A stretch of DNA of 64,000 bases from Pseudopedobacter sp039918235 (lineage in GTDB: Bacteria; Bacteroidota; Bacteroidia; Sphingobacteriales; Sphingobacteriaceae). Positions 1 to 8,722 of the stretch are shown here, piece by piece (within the stretch, counting starts at the first letter, position 1; each line of letters opens with the position of its first letter). Where the stretch lies: contig JBDSHZ010000157.1 of assembly GCA_039918235.1 (NCBI GenBank), positions 1 to 64,000 on the forward strand, written 5' to 3'. The notes below the pieces were generated by a model, which was not told where the DNA came from, searched no databases, and worked only from the letters and a program-made list of their open reading frames with translations. Made by a program: the position numbers and the translations under genes.

Positions 1-93
1 CTTTGGATTACCGATGTAAATAACTATCAGTATGCCATTCCAAATTATTTAACATCTCGGCAGCTAAATCTAAGATTAATCACCAAATTTTAA
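1..93 (+). CDS. C-terminal end of an outer-membrane beta-barrel protein (partial)
   Basis: Frame 1 is open from the first base to a TAA at 91-93, giving 30 residues ending in TSRQLNLRLITKF. Alternating polar and hydrophobic residues with a terminal Phe are typical of the last beta-strand of outer-membrane barrels, such as TonB-dependent receptors of Bacteroidota. The start lies outside the window, so the family cannot be named. It is followed by about 60 bp and then the serC promoter region. The coding call is likely; the barrel assignment rests only on the final strand. Confidence 0.6.
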   Translation, partial: LWITDVNNYQYAIPNYLTSRQLNLRLITKF

Positions 94-123
94 ATAAAAA
101 CTAGGTATCCGATTAGTTTATCA

Positions 124-131
124 TAAATTTG
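124..131 (+). promoter_or_regulatory. Possible -7 promoter box of serC
   Basis: TAAATTTG matches the Bacteroidota -7 consensus TAnnTTTG exactly and lies 21 bp before the serC ATG. No convincing TTG -33 element is seen at the expected distance, so this is a partial match only. Confidence 0.35.
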
Positions 132-152
132 AACCAATAAACAAAAAACACG

Positions 153-1220
153 ATGAAACATAATTTTGGTGCAGGTCCTTGCATATTGCCACAAGAAGTT
201 TTTAAGCAAGCTTCTCAGGGAGTTTTAAATTTTAACGATACAGGTTTATCCATTTTAGAGATTTCGCACAGAGCTCCAGAATTTGTTGCCGTTATGGATG
301 AAGCAATTGCTTTAGTAAAAGAACTTTTTAATGTTCCAGAAGGTTATTCGGTTATTTTTTTACAAGGTGGTGCAAGTTTACAGTTTACTATGGTAGCTAT
401 GAATCTTTTGCCAGAAGGTAAAAAAGCAAGTTATTTAGATACAGGTGTATGGTCTAAAAAAGCAATTGCAGAAGCAAAATTGTTTGGAGAAATTGACGTG
501 GTAGCTTCTTCAAAAGATACCAATTACAGCTATATTCCTAAAGATTATTCAGTTGAAAAAGATAGTGCTTATTTACACTTTACCTCTAATAATACCATTT
601 ACGGAACTGAATTTCATAGCTTTCCAAAAGTAAGCGTTCCTTTGGTTTGTGATATGTCTTCAGATATTTTCAGTAAAGAAATCAACGTAGCTGATTTTGA
701 CCTGATTTATGCTGGGGCGCAAAAAAACATCGGTCCTGCCGGTGCAACTTTGGTGATTGTTAAAGATGAGATCCTAGGTAAATCAGGTAGAGCCATTCCA
801 TCAATGTTAGATTATAAAAAACAGATTGATGCAGAATCTATGTACAATACGCCACCAGTTTTTTCTGTATTTGTAGCGATGCTGAACTTAAGATGGTTAA
901 AATCTAAAGGTGGTGTAGCGCAGATTTCAAAAGAGAACTTGGCAAAAGCGAAAGCGATATATGATGAGATTGATAGAAATCCACTTTTTAAAGGAAATGT
1001 AGCAACCGAAGACCGTTCAAATATGAGCGTATGCTTTGTGATTGAAAATCCAGAATTGGAAAAATCATTTTTGAAATTTGCTGAAGATAGAGGCTGTATT
1101 GGCATAAAAGGACATAGAAGTGCCGGTGGTTTTAGAGCATCCTTATATAATGCGTTGCCTATTACCAGCGTTCATGTTTTAGTAGAAGCCATGCAGGATT
1201 TTGCAGAAGCTAATGCTTAA
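153..1220 (+). CDS. serC: 3-phosphoserine aminotransferase
   Basis: PLP enzyme of fold type I that converts 3-phosphohydroxypyruvate plus glutamate to phosphoserine in cytosolic serine synthesis; it may also serve pyridoxine synthesis. The 355 residues are full family length. The N-terminus NFGAGPCILP is the family signature, the PLP lysine is Lys191 in GAQKNIGPAG, and the C-terminal KGHRSAGGFRASLYNA block binds substrate phosphate. The ATG follows an A-rich leader. serA starts 34 bp downstream on the same strand, so the two steps of the pathway are probably cotranscribed. Confidence 0.97.
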   Translation: MKHNFGAGPCILPQEVFKQASQGVLNFNDTGLSILEISHRAPEFVAVMDEAIALVKELFNVPEGYSVIFLQGGASLQFTMVAMNLLPEGKKASYLDTGVWSKKAIAEAKLFGEIDVVASSKDTNYSYIPKDYSVEKDSAYLHFTSNNTIYGTEFHSFPKVSVPLVCDMSSDIFSKEINVADFDLIYAGAQKNIGPAGATLVIVKDEILGKSGRAIPSMLDYKKQIDAESMYNTPPVFSVFVAMLNLRWLKSKGGVAQISKENLAKAKAIYDEIDRNPLFKGNVATEDRSNMSVCFVIENPELEKSFLKFAEDRGCIGIKGHRSAGGFRASLYNALPITSVHVLVEAMQDFAEANA

Positions 1221-1254
1221 TCAATATTTAAACCAAATCAAAAAATAAGTATAA

Positions 1255-2202
1255 ATGAGAATTTTAGCAAACGACGGTATAGATCCAATAGGAAAAAAAC
1301 TATTAGAAGAAGCCGGAATTGAAGTAGATACCAACTTTATCCCTCAAGAAGAATTAGCATCAAAATTAAATGCTTATGATGGCATCACTGTTAGAAGTGC
1401 CACAAAAGTGAGAAAAGAGCTGATTGATGCGTGTCCAAACTTAAAAATCATCGGTCGTGGTGGAGTAGGTATGGATAATATTGATGTAGAATATGCAAAA
1501 AGCAAAGGTGTTGCCGTAGAAAATACGCCAGCTTCTTCCTCACAATCAGTTGCTGAATTGGTTTTTACACACCTTTTCAATGGCGTTAGATTTGTATATG
1601 ATGCCAATCGTAAAATGCCTGTTGAAGGAAATAATCAGTTTAATCAGCTTAAAAAAGCTTATGCTAAAGGAGTAGAGCTAAAGGGTAAAAAAATGGGCAT
1701 CATTGGTTTTGGCAGAATTGGTAAAGAAACTGCAAAAATCGCTTTAGGTTTAGGAATGGATGTTTTAGCATTTGATTTATATGATATCCCTAAAACACTT
1801 CCATTAGAACTTTCTGGAGGCGTAAAGGTTGATGTCCCTGTAAAAAAAGTAAGCATGGATACCCTTTTAGCCGAAGCAGATTTCATCAGTTTACATATCC
1901 CATTTACAGAAAAACCTGTTTTAGGAGCTGAAGAATTTGAAAAAGTAAAAGCAGGAGTTGGAATTGTAAATTGTTCTAGAGGCGGTACCATTGATGAAGA
2001 TGCTTTAATTGCAGCTTTAGATAGCGGTAAAGTTTCTTTTGCAGGTTTAGATGTTTTTGACAATGAACCTAATCCAAGAATTGATCTTTTGCAACACCCT
2101 AAAGTTTCTTTGACACCGCATATTGGCGCTTCTACTAATGAAGCTCAAGAAAGAATAGGAGTAGAGTTGGCCAATTTGATTATTGGTCACTTAATGAATT
2201 AA
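1255..2202 (+). CDS. serA: D-3-phosphoglycerate dehydrogenase, short form
   Basis: NAD-dependent 2-hydroxyacid dehydrogenase that makes 3-phosphohydroxypyruvate, the first step of serine synthesis. The Rossmann motif GFGRIG is at residues 151-156, the catalytic Arg near 242 (CSRGG), Glu271 and the catalytic His289 (TPHIGAST). At 315 residues it ends just after the catalytic domain, so it lacks the ACT domain that gives serine feedback control in longer SerA proteins. It sits directly behind serC and is followed by a strong terminator, which closes a serC-serA unit. Confidence 0.95.
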   Translation: MRILANDGIDPIGKKLLEEAGIEVDTNFIPQEELASKLNAYDGITVRSATKVRKELIDACPNLKIIGRGGVGMDNIDVEYAKSKGVAVENTPASSSQSVAELVFTHLFNGVRFVYDANRKMPVEGNNQFNQLKKAYAKGVELKGKKMGIIGFGRIGKETAKIALGLGMDVLAFDLYDIPKTLPLELSGGVKVDVPVKKVSMDTLLAEADFISLHIPFTEKPVLGAEEFEKVKAGVGIVNCSRGGTIDEDALIAALDSGKVSFAGLDVFDNEPNPRIDLLQHPKVSLTPHIGASTNEAQERIGVELANLIIGHLMN

Positions 2203-2228
2203 TCATTAGCTAGATTTTAAAATATGCT

Positions 2229-2263
2229 AAGAAGCCTCGGAGTTACATCTTCGGGGCTTCTTT
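2229..2263 (+). terminator. Intrinsic terminator of serC-serA
   Basis: AAGAAGCC at 2229-2236 pairs with GGCTTCTT at 2255-2262, with further CG pairing inside. The 3' arm is T-rich and runs into TTTAT. It lies 26 bp after the serA stop. Confidence 0.8.
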
Positions 2264-2313
2264 ATGATGTTCCCCAATTAAATTAATAAATTTGAAATTG
2301 ACCTGCTCTTGAT

Positions 2314-3546
2314 ATGCCAGTTATTAAACCTTTTCATGCAATTTTGCCTTCCGCTGATAAAGTAGATCGTGTAGTGATCAATTTGGAGAATCTCTCGCTT
2401 AAATCTGCAAAAGAAGTGAGAGCCATTAATGAAGATAGTTTTGTTCATTTATTGATCCCAAAAATTGAAAATTATTATTTAAGAGGATCAAAGCAAGAAT
2501 TAGCATTTCAGAAAATCGCCGAGAATTTTGAAGATTTTATCAATCAAGGCATTTTACTTAAGGATAAAGAACCGGCAATCTATATTTATCAGCAAGAAAA
2601 AGAAGGAAAATCTTATACTGGCATTTGGACAGTTTCATCCATTGATGATTACATCAATAACAGCATAAAAAAGCATGAACTCACCCGGCCTGAGCGTGAA
2701 AGAGGACTGATTGAATACCTACAGCAAACAGGCATTGATGCCAATCCGGTATTGATTACTTATCCGCCTCATCAGGAATTAGAACTCATCATTTGCTCTG
2801 TACTAACTAATGCACCTTCTTTAGATTTTACACAGGATAAGGTTAACCATCGTATTTGGAAAGTAAATGAGGAGGAAAAGATGGATAAAATTTGTGAGTT
2901 ATTTAGCCAGATGAAACAAAGCTATATTGCCGACGGCCATCACAGAGCAGCAGCGGCTTCTACTTTTGGTATAGAAAGAAGGAAATTGAATTTAAAGCAT
3001 CAAGGTAATGAAGAATATAATTTCTTCTCCTCGGTTTATATCAGTGCCAATCAATTGGAGATTTTGCCTTTTCATCGTTTTATCAAATTAGATACTTTGA
3101 TTGCTGATGAAGCCATTTTGAGCTTTATAAAAGAGAATTTTGAAATTCAGGAAATAGAGAAAGAAGCATTAATTCCAACAAAAGCTCATTATTTAGGTCT
3201 TTACTTTAACCATAAATCATATTCCATTAATTTAAATGTCAAACTAAAAAATGAGGTATTACATGATTTGGATGTGAGCCTGTTACAGCATTATTTATTA
3301 GAGCCAATGTTTGGGATGAATAATCCAAGAGAAGATAAAAGATTGAATTTTATTGGCGGTGAAATAGCTTTAAATCAACATTTAAAAGAAATAGATAAAG
3401 GAATTTATGACCTCGCTTTTTTTCTTTACCCAACCGCTATTGATGATTTAATGAAAATTGCAGACCTTGGAGAAACAATGCCTCCTAAATCAACTTGGTT
3501 TGAACCTAAGTTTCCTGCCGGATTAATTACGCATGAAATTAAATAG
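2314..3546 (+). CDS. DUF1015 family protein
   Basis: 410 residues of the DUF1015 (COG4198) family, whose biochemical role is not established. The conserved YIADGHHRAAAA motif lies near residue 210, and the N-terminal start PFHAILPS is typical of the family. In Bacteroidota this gene is often found next to serC and serA, as here, which suggests a link to serine or phosphoserine metabolism; this is inference from linkage. A perfect -7 box TAAATTTG at 2287-2294, after the serA terminator, suggests it has its own promoter. No signal peptide or membrane segment is visible. Confidence 0.85.
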   Translation: MPVIKPFHAILPSADKVDRVVINLENLSLKSAKEVRAINEDSFVHLLIPKIENYYLRGSKQELAFQKIAENFEDFINQGILLKDKEPAIYIYQQEKEGKSYTGIWTVSSIDDYINNSIKKHELTRPERERGLIEYLQQTGIDANPVLITYPPHQELELIICSVLTNAPSLDFTQDKVNHRIWKVNEEEKMDKICELFSQMKQSYIADGHHRAAAASTFGIERRKLNLKHQGNEEYNFFSSVYISANQLEILPFHRFIKLDTLIADEAILSFIKENFEIQEIEKEALIPTKAHYLGLYFNHKSYSINLNVKLKNEVLHDLDVSLLQHYLLEPMFGMNNPREDKRLNFIGGEIALNQHLKEIDKGIYDLAFFLYPTAIDDLMKIADLGETMPPKSTWFEPKFPAGLITHEIK

Positions 3547-3690
3547 TTAATCTAACGCTTTCAGTAGTATCCAATAGCGATAAGCAGTTAATGCCTGTTC
3601 AAATTTACTGAGTTTGGAAGTGTCTTTTTGATAAAGACTAGGCAATAGTTTTTTGTTTAATTTGTTTAAGCCTTTATAAATCAGTTTCAT
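3547..3690 (-). CDS. Small conserved 47-residue basic protein
   Basis: An ATG at 3690 opens a 47-codon frame that ends in TAA directly against the DUF1015 stop. The product begins MKLIYKGLNKLNKKLLPSLY and ends in TAYRYWILLKALD. Lys/Leu-rich small proteins with an N-terminal LNK..LPS and a terminal A.RYW...KAL pattern are, as far as I recall, widespread in Bacteroidota and are sometimes mislabelled SsrA-binding protein; they are far too short for SmpB. It starts 5 bp after the metallo-hydrolase stop, so it is probably cotranslated with it. Function unknown. Confidence 0.65.
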   Translation of the reverse strand: MKLIYKGLNKLNKKLLPSLYQKDTSKLSKFEQALTAYRYWILLKALD

Positions 3691-3695
3691 AACTT

Positions 3696-5102
3696 TTAAA
3701 GTTCAAATAGCAAACCTTTTTTTGGAATTACCACCTTAATGTCGTCAACTTCTAAAGCAGTTTTAAGTGCGTTCATATTTTCCGTTTCTCCATGAACCAG
3801 AAACACTTGTTTCAAGCTATTTGAAGGAATCTGTTTTACATAATTAACCAAATCATCATGATCGCCATGCCCACTCAATAAATCTGTTCTTTTGATGGTG
3901 GCAAATACAGAAAGTTCTCTTCCTTTAATATTTACCACAGAATCTCCACGTAATAAACGATGCCCTAAAGTTCCTTTAGCACAAAAACCGATAAAAAAAA
4001 TGGTCGCATAAAAATTGGAGATATTGAAGAAAAGATGGTCCTGAATTCTTCCTCCCTCTAACATTCCAGCCGAAGAGATGATGATACAAGGTTCAAAATG
4101 ATCTGAAATCTCCTTACTTTCTTTAAGTTCTTTTACATAGCTTAAGTTCTCGAACTCAAATTCATCTCCGTTCTTTTTGTAAAAAGATCGGGATTCCTCA
4201 CTTACATGGGCGTGGTGTTTTCTGTAAATATCCGTTGCCATGGTTGCCATTGGGCTATCTACAAAAACGGGGATTGGTGGCAAATCTCCATCAGAGAAAA
4301 TTTTATTTAGAGAGAAAACTAAAGACTGCGTTCTGCCAACACTAAAAGCCGGTATAATTAATCTGCCAGGTTGATCAATACAAGCTTCTTTAATCGTTTT
4401 AATTAATACATCTTTTAAATTATCGTTTTTAGAATGTAAACGCCCACCATAAGTAGATTCGCAAACTAAATAATTGGTCTCTGGTAAGTATTCAGGATCA
4501 TTTAAAACCGGATAATTTTTACGACCGATATCTCCGGTAAATGCAATTGTTTTTATTTCTCCCTTTTCACGAATAGTAAAATGAGCTGCAGCGGCACCAA
4601 GTAAATGTCCCGTAGGGATAAGTATTAAACTTATCTGATCATTAATTCTGAAAGCTTTATGGTAGGCAATCGGAACAATTCTATCAGCAGTATCATTTAC
4701 ATGTTTCTGCAGGTAAAGCGGTTGATTGGTTTGGAACGATCTGTTTTTATTTCTGTGAAATTTTTTATGCCTTTTAGATTTATCCTGCTTCCGCATAAAA
4801 ATATTTACAGAATCTGAAAGGAGAAGCTGGGTAAGGTCTGAAGTAGGGTAGGTGCATAAAATTTGACCTTCAAAACCTGCCTTGACTAAAGTGGGAAGAT
4901 TTCCACTATGGTCAATATGTGCATGGGTTAAAACAACTAAATCGATATCAAAAGGATTAAAAGGAAAATTTTCGTTTTCAGCTAATTCTACTCCACCTTC
5001 ATAATTCAGTCCGCAATCAATTAATATTTTATAGCCTTCTACTTCTAGCAAATGCATACTTCCCGTCACTTGCTCTGCTGCTCCCCAAACCGTTAACTTC
5101 AT
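3696..5102 (-). CDS. MBL-fold beta-CASP metallo-hydrolase (RNase-like)
   Basis: A 468-residue metallo-beta-lactamase-fold protein. The zinc motif HAHIDHSGNLP is at residues 60-70 (His60, His62, Asp64, His65), a later metal-binding TGDIG is seen, then a beta-CASP insert (SVGRTQSLVF, VDSPMA) and a C-terminal RNA-specificity block (SGHGDHDDLVNYV, VHGE). This order is that of the CPSF73/Ysh1-like RNases, so RNA cleavage is the likely activity; the substrate is unknown. It probably forms a unit with the 47-residue gene behind it. No membrane segment. Confidence 0.88.
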   Translation of the reverse strand: MKLTVWGAAEQVTGSMHLLEVEGYKILIDCGLNYEGGVELAENENFPFNPFDIDLVVLTHAHIDHSGNLPTLVKAGFEGQILCTYPTSDLTQLLLSDSVNIFMRKQDKSKRHKKFHRNKNRSFQTNQPLYLQKHVNDTADRIVPIAYHKAFRINDQISLILIPTGHLLGAAAAHFTIREKGEIKTIAFTGDIGRKNYPVLNDPEYLPETNYLVCESTYGGRLHSKNDNLKDVLIKTIKEACIDQPGRLIIPAFSVGRTQSLVFSLNKIFSDGDLPPIPVFVDSPMATMATDIYRKHHAHVSEESRSFYKKNGDEFEFENLSYVKELKESKEISDHFEPCIIISSAGMLEGGRIQDHLFFNISNFYATIFFIGFCAKGTLGHRLLRGDSVVNIKGRELSVFATIKRTDLLSGHGDHDDLVNYVKQIPSNSLKQVFLVHGETENMNALKTALEVDDIKVVIPKKGLLFEL

Positions 5103-5150
5103 TTAATATTTTAACCTAAATCCAACTTAAAAATCAAAACCTAAAACTTT

Positions 5151-6974
5151 CTAAATCTCAAACTGCAAAGCACTCAAACGTTTATATAAACCGTCTTCTA
5201 TTTGCGAAAGTTCTTTGTGAGTGCCACTTTCAACAATTTTACCTGCTTCCAAAACAATAATTTTATCTGCTTCTCTAATGGTTGAAAGTCGATGGGCAAT
5301 AATGATTGACGTTCTGTTTTTCATTAAAATCTCCAAAGCTTCTTGTACCAATTTCTCTGATTCTGAATCTAAAGAAGAAGTAGCTTCATCTAAAATCAAA
5401 ATCGCTGGATCTTTCAATAATGCCCTTGCAATAGCGATACGCTGCCTTTGCCCGCCTGATAGTTTAACACCACGCTCGCCAACTACCGTTTCGTAACCTT
5501 CTGGGAAACCAGAAACAAACTGATGGGCATTTGCTTTTTTGGCCGCTTCTATAATTTCGTCATCGCTGGCGCTGAGTTTACCATAAGCAATGTTCTCTTT
5601 AATCGTTCCGCCAAATAATATCACATCCTGTGGCACAATAGCCACTTGGTTTCTTATATCTGTTACCGCTAATTCATCGATAGGTTTACCATCAAATAAA
5701 ATTGCACCAGCTTGTAAGCTGTAAAACTTTAAAATTAAGCTGGCAATGGTTGATTTCCCAGCTCCGGATGGACCAACAATTGCAATTTTTTCTCCTGCCT
5801 TAGCTTCAAAAGAAACACCTTTTAAAACCGTGATATCTTTACGGGATGGATAATTAAAAAAAGTGTCTTGAAAACTGATATTTCCCTTTAAAACTTGTTT
5901 GATCTGATTGTCTTTTGGATCTAGAGAGATGGGTTCATGCTCTTCATCCAAAATTTCTAAAACTCTCTCAGATGCACCAATTGCCTTTTGAACATTGGCA
6001 TACATCTCTGGAAAACTTCCCATTGCAGCACCCACGAAAAAGGAGTACAACAGATAGGCAATAATATCACCGACAGATAAACTACCATCCTGCACTAAAG
6101 TCGCACCATACCACAACACGCCCATGATGGCTCCAAACAAACAAAAAACGATAAATGAAGCAAATAAACCACGATAATTTGCTCCTTTTAAAGCGATTTT
6201 AACCACTTTACGCAAACTCTTATCATATCTATTAGCTTCGTAAGCCTCGTTAACAAATGCTTTTACATTTGATATTCCTTGCAAAGTTTCTTCAACAATG
6301 GTATTTGACTCTGCCAATTGATCTTGTGCGTTTTTAGAGATTTTACGCAAAGCCTTACCAAAGAAAATACCTGCAACTACAATTACAGGCAATATCGCTA
6401 ACAAAAACAAAGTCAATTTTGCGGATACATATACCAATATGGCAATACCACCCACCAACAATATAATCTGGCGAATCATTTCTGCAATAGTGGTAGTAAG
6501 TGTGTCCTGAACTTGAGATAAATCTGCTGATATTCTACTGTTTAACTCTCCAACCCTACGGTTTGCGAAGAAATTCATAGGCAGGGTAATCATTCTAAAA
6601 TAGGTATCTTTTCGGATGTCTGCCAAAGCTTTTTCGGCAACTTCTACAAAAAGTCTAATCCTGAAAAACGAAACGAAGGCTTGGATAAATAAAATTCCAA
6701 AAGCAATTAAACCAATTTGGTTGATAGAATTTGGTAAGCCGTATTTTGGAGCTTTATCCACAGCAACATCAATCATTACCTGTATAATAGCTGGAAATGC
6801 AAGACCTCCAATACTAGATAACAGCAGGAAAACCATCCCAAGGATGAACTTAGTTTTATAAGGTTTCAGATAAGCTAATAAAGCACTAATTCTTTGTAAA
6901 TTTTGTTTGTTTATTTTTGATTTTGTAAATTCCTGAGCAGGTGCAGAACTGCTGTTTAATCCGTTTCTTGCCAT
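5151..6974 (-). CDS. ABC transporter, fused permease and ATPase (MsbA-like)
   Basis: A 607-residue half-transporter acting as a homodimer in the inner membrane. The N-terminal half holds about six transmembrane segments (ABC type-1 exporter fold). The ATPase half has Walker A GPSGAGKS, signature LSGGQRQ, Walker B ILILDEATSSLD and the H-loop AHRLSTI. This is the layout of lipid A flippases and multidrug exporters of the ABCB group. With no dedicated partner gene nearby, the substrate (lipid or drug) cannot be decided. Confidence 0.92.
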   Translation of the reverse strand: MARNGLNSSSAPAQEFTKSKINKQNLQRISALLAYLKPYKTKFILGMVFLLLSSIGGLAFPAIIQVMIDVAVDKAPKYGLPNSINQIGLIAFGILFIQAFVSFFRIRLFVEVAEKALADIRKDTYFRMITLPMNFFANRRVGELNSRISADLSQVQDTLTTTIAEMIRQIILLVGGIAILVYVSAKLTLFLLAILPVIVVAGIFFGKALRKISKNAQDQLAESNTIVEETLQGISNVKAFVNEAYEANRYDKSLRKVVKIALKGANYRGLFASFIVFCLFGAIMGVLWYGATLVQDGSLSVGDIIAYLLYSFFVGAAMGSFPEMYANVQKAIGASERVLEILDEEHEPISLDPKDNQIKQVLKGNISFQDTFFNYPSRKDITVLKGVSFEAKAGEKIAIVGPSGAGKSTIASLILKFYSLQAGAILFDGKPIDELAVTDIRNQVAIVPQDVILFGGTIKENIAYGKLSASDDEIIEAAKKANAHQFVSGFPEGYETVVGERGVKLSGGQRQRIAIARALLKDPAILILDEATSSLDSESEKLVQEALEILMKNRTSIIIAHRLSTIREADKIIVLEAGKIVESGTHKELSQIEDGLYKRLSALQFEI

Positions 6975-7048
6975 TATATATGATTAAGAAAGCAAAATAG
7001 GATCGCTTTCAGTTGTGGTAAATTAACTATAAAATTAGTGTGGTAGGG

Positions 7049-7558
7049 TTATTTAAGGGAAATTTTACGGTAAACAAACAGTCCGAAACTGATAATAGCC
7101 AAGCCCAATGCAAAGGATACCAATTGGTAAAATTTCTTTCCCTTTTTAAAATCATCACTTTCAGCCTGCAGTCTCTCATTTTCAGTTTGTAGCTTATTGA
7201 TGGTACGCATATAAGAGAGATTTTTGTATTCAGATTCTTTGGATTGCGAAGCCACTTGCTCTTGTTGAAAAGTCTTAAAATCTAGTAAGGTTTTGGTTTC
7301 CTTAAAAATTCCGTTATCAGTCTGCACAATATCAGTTAAAATATCCATGCTTCTTTGCATGTCTTTTTTTGTCTTTAAGCCAAATATGCCTGTTCTGCTA
7401 TTTAGACTCACATCAAACTGCCCAAATTTGTTCCTCCTAGCTTCCAACATGTCATTGATCTTATTACGCTGTAAGGCATAAGTAAGACTATCCACATTTT
7501 GATAAGCAAAGGAATTGAAACTTAATACGGTAAACAATAAGATGATGATGTATTTCAT
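7049..7558 (-). CDS. Hypothetical secreted protein with C-terminal membrane anchor
   Basis: Not a family I recognise. Starting at the ATG at 7558 gives 169 residues that begin with a clear signal peptide (MKYIIILLFTVLSFNSFAYQ). An ATG 24 bp upstream would put eight extra polar residues before it and overlap the previous gene, so the inner start is preferred. The middle is polar, with a coiled-coil-like stretch (KLQTENERLQAE), and the end has one transmembrane helix (FYQLVSFALGLAIISFGLFVY) followed by a basic tail. It should sit in the periplasm, anchored by its C-terminus. Confidence 0.7.
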   Translation of the reverse strand: MKYIIILLFTVLSFNSFAYQNVDSLTYALQRNKINDMLEARRNKFGQFDVSLNSRTGIFGLKTKKDMQRSMDILTDIVQTDNGIFKETKTLLDFKTFQQEQVASQSKESEYKNLSYMRTINKLQTENERLQAESDDFKKGKKFYQLVSFALGLAIISFGLFVYRKISLK

Positions 7559-7566
7559 ATTGTGAT

Positions 7567-7845
7567 TTAATTTAAACTCCAAGCCTCAGCTTTAACTTTA
7601 AACAAAGGTTTTACCTTTTTCCAAGTGCTGATGAATAACTCTGATTTTCTGTAATTTTCTAAATCTTCCTCACTTTCCCAATGACTAATGGTAAAGAAAG
7701 TGTTTTTTTCGTTAATTTCTTGATGAAGATCAACTTTTAAACAGCCGGGCATATTTTCAATTTTGGATTGAGAAGCCTTAAATATTTCTTTAAAAAGAGA
7801 GATATGCTCTTCCTGAAAACACATTTTCACCAGTCTAATCATCAA
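7567..7845 (-). CDS. Antibiotic biosynthesis monooxygenase (ABM) domain protein
   Basis: A 92-residue single-domain protein of the ABM dimeric alpha/beta-barrel family, whose members include quinol monooxygenases (YgiN-like) and heme-degrading enzymes. The central pattern HQEINEKNTFFTISHWESEEDLENY and the terminal W.KVKPLFK are typical. Its ATG overlaps the SAM-hydrolase stop by 4 bp, so the two are probably translationally coupled. The substrate is unknown. Confidence 0.8.
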   Translation of the reverse strand: MMIRLVKMCFQEEHISLFKEIFKASQSKIENMPGCLKVDLHQEINEKNTFFTISHWESEEDLENYRKSELFISTWKKVKPLFKVKAEAWSLN

Positions 7846-8621
7846 GCTTTAAATTCTATTCTTATAATATCATTGATATTAAGGCCCAATAAACCGCCTG
7901 CTTTACCTTTATTGATCGCAATTTCTAAATGATTAGAAATTCCGAATAAGCATAGCTTCTCTCCTTCAGGCACTTCATCATAATGCCAGCTCAGCTGATT
8001 AATGGTTTCGTTTCTTTTAAATGAAAGTATAAAATTCCTTCCATTCTGTACTTTGGTAAAAAGATCTTTGGTGACATTGGTGATTACATTTTCAAAAGAA
8101 TCAATGAAAATCACACTACCTTTAATCTGATTCTGATCAATTACTGGATGTAGATTCGTACGTTGTTCAATTTCTTCTGTAGGAATGCCAATTGCTTTTA
8201 AATTGCCGCCATTTGCCAAATGACAGGCAGCTTTAACAAAAATATCAGCCAAAGGAAAGTGCAGGAAATTCAGATCCTGCATAATATTGATCTCCACAAT
8301 TTCCTGTGGTTCTTCTTCAAAAATCAATGAGAAAACACCATTATCAGAACCTACAAAATAATGGTCACGGTACTTGATGGCTAGATATTTGGTGTCGGCA
8401 CTGTAAACCGTATCAATGCCAATTAAATGAACAGTACCTTTTGGGAAATAGTTATAGCAATTTTTTAAAATGAAGGCTGCTCTTGAAATATTAAAGGCTT
8501 GAATTTCGTGGGTAATATCAATAATATTCACATTTGGCAGTGTATTTAGAATACTGCCTTTCAATGCTGCTTGATAAAAATCTTTATAACCTAAATCGGT
8601 AGTTAAAGTGATAATTGCCAT
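7842..8621 (-). CDS. S-adenosylmethionine hydrolase (DUF62 / SAM hydroxide adenosyltransferase)
   Basis: A 259-residue member of the family of SAM hydroxide adenosyltransferases, related to fluorinase and chlorinase. These split SAM into adenosine and methionine using water. The N-terminal TTDLGYKDFY holds the conserved Asp that binds the ribose, followed by IDITHEI, the VGSDNGVFS motif and the C-terminal beta-barrel. No feature specific to a halogenase is visible. It is divergent from phoH, and the 100 bp between them should carry both promoters. Confidence 0.88.
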   Translation of the reverse strand: MAIITLTTDLGYKDFYQAALKGSILNTLPNVNIIDITHEIQAFNISRAAFILKNCYNYFPKGTVHLIGIDTVYSADTKYLAIKYRDHYFVGSDNGVFSLIFEEEPQEIVEINIMQDLNFLHFPLADIFVKAACHLANGGNLKAIGIPTEEIEQRTNLHPVIDQNQIKGSVIFIDSFENVITNVTKDLFTKVQNGRNFILSFKRNETINQLSWHYDEVPEGEKLCLFGISNHLEIAINKGKAGGLLGLNINDIIRIEFKA

Positions 8622-8722
8622 TAAAATTGTGAATATTTATTCTTAATCTTGTATCACAAGATTAATGCTACAAATATTAAATTTTTAATTCACATTAATA
8701 CCAGAAACATAAAATCTATACC

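Noticed and set aside
7842..8621. SAM hydrolase as a halogenase (fluorinase or chlorinase)
   Set aside because: No halogenase-specific insert is recognisable and no halogenated-metabolite genes are nearby; the hydrolase role is far more common.
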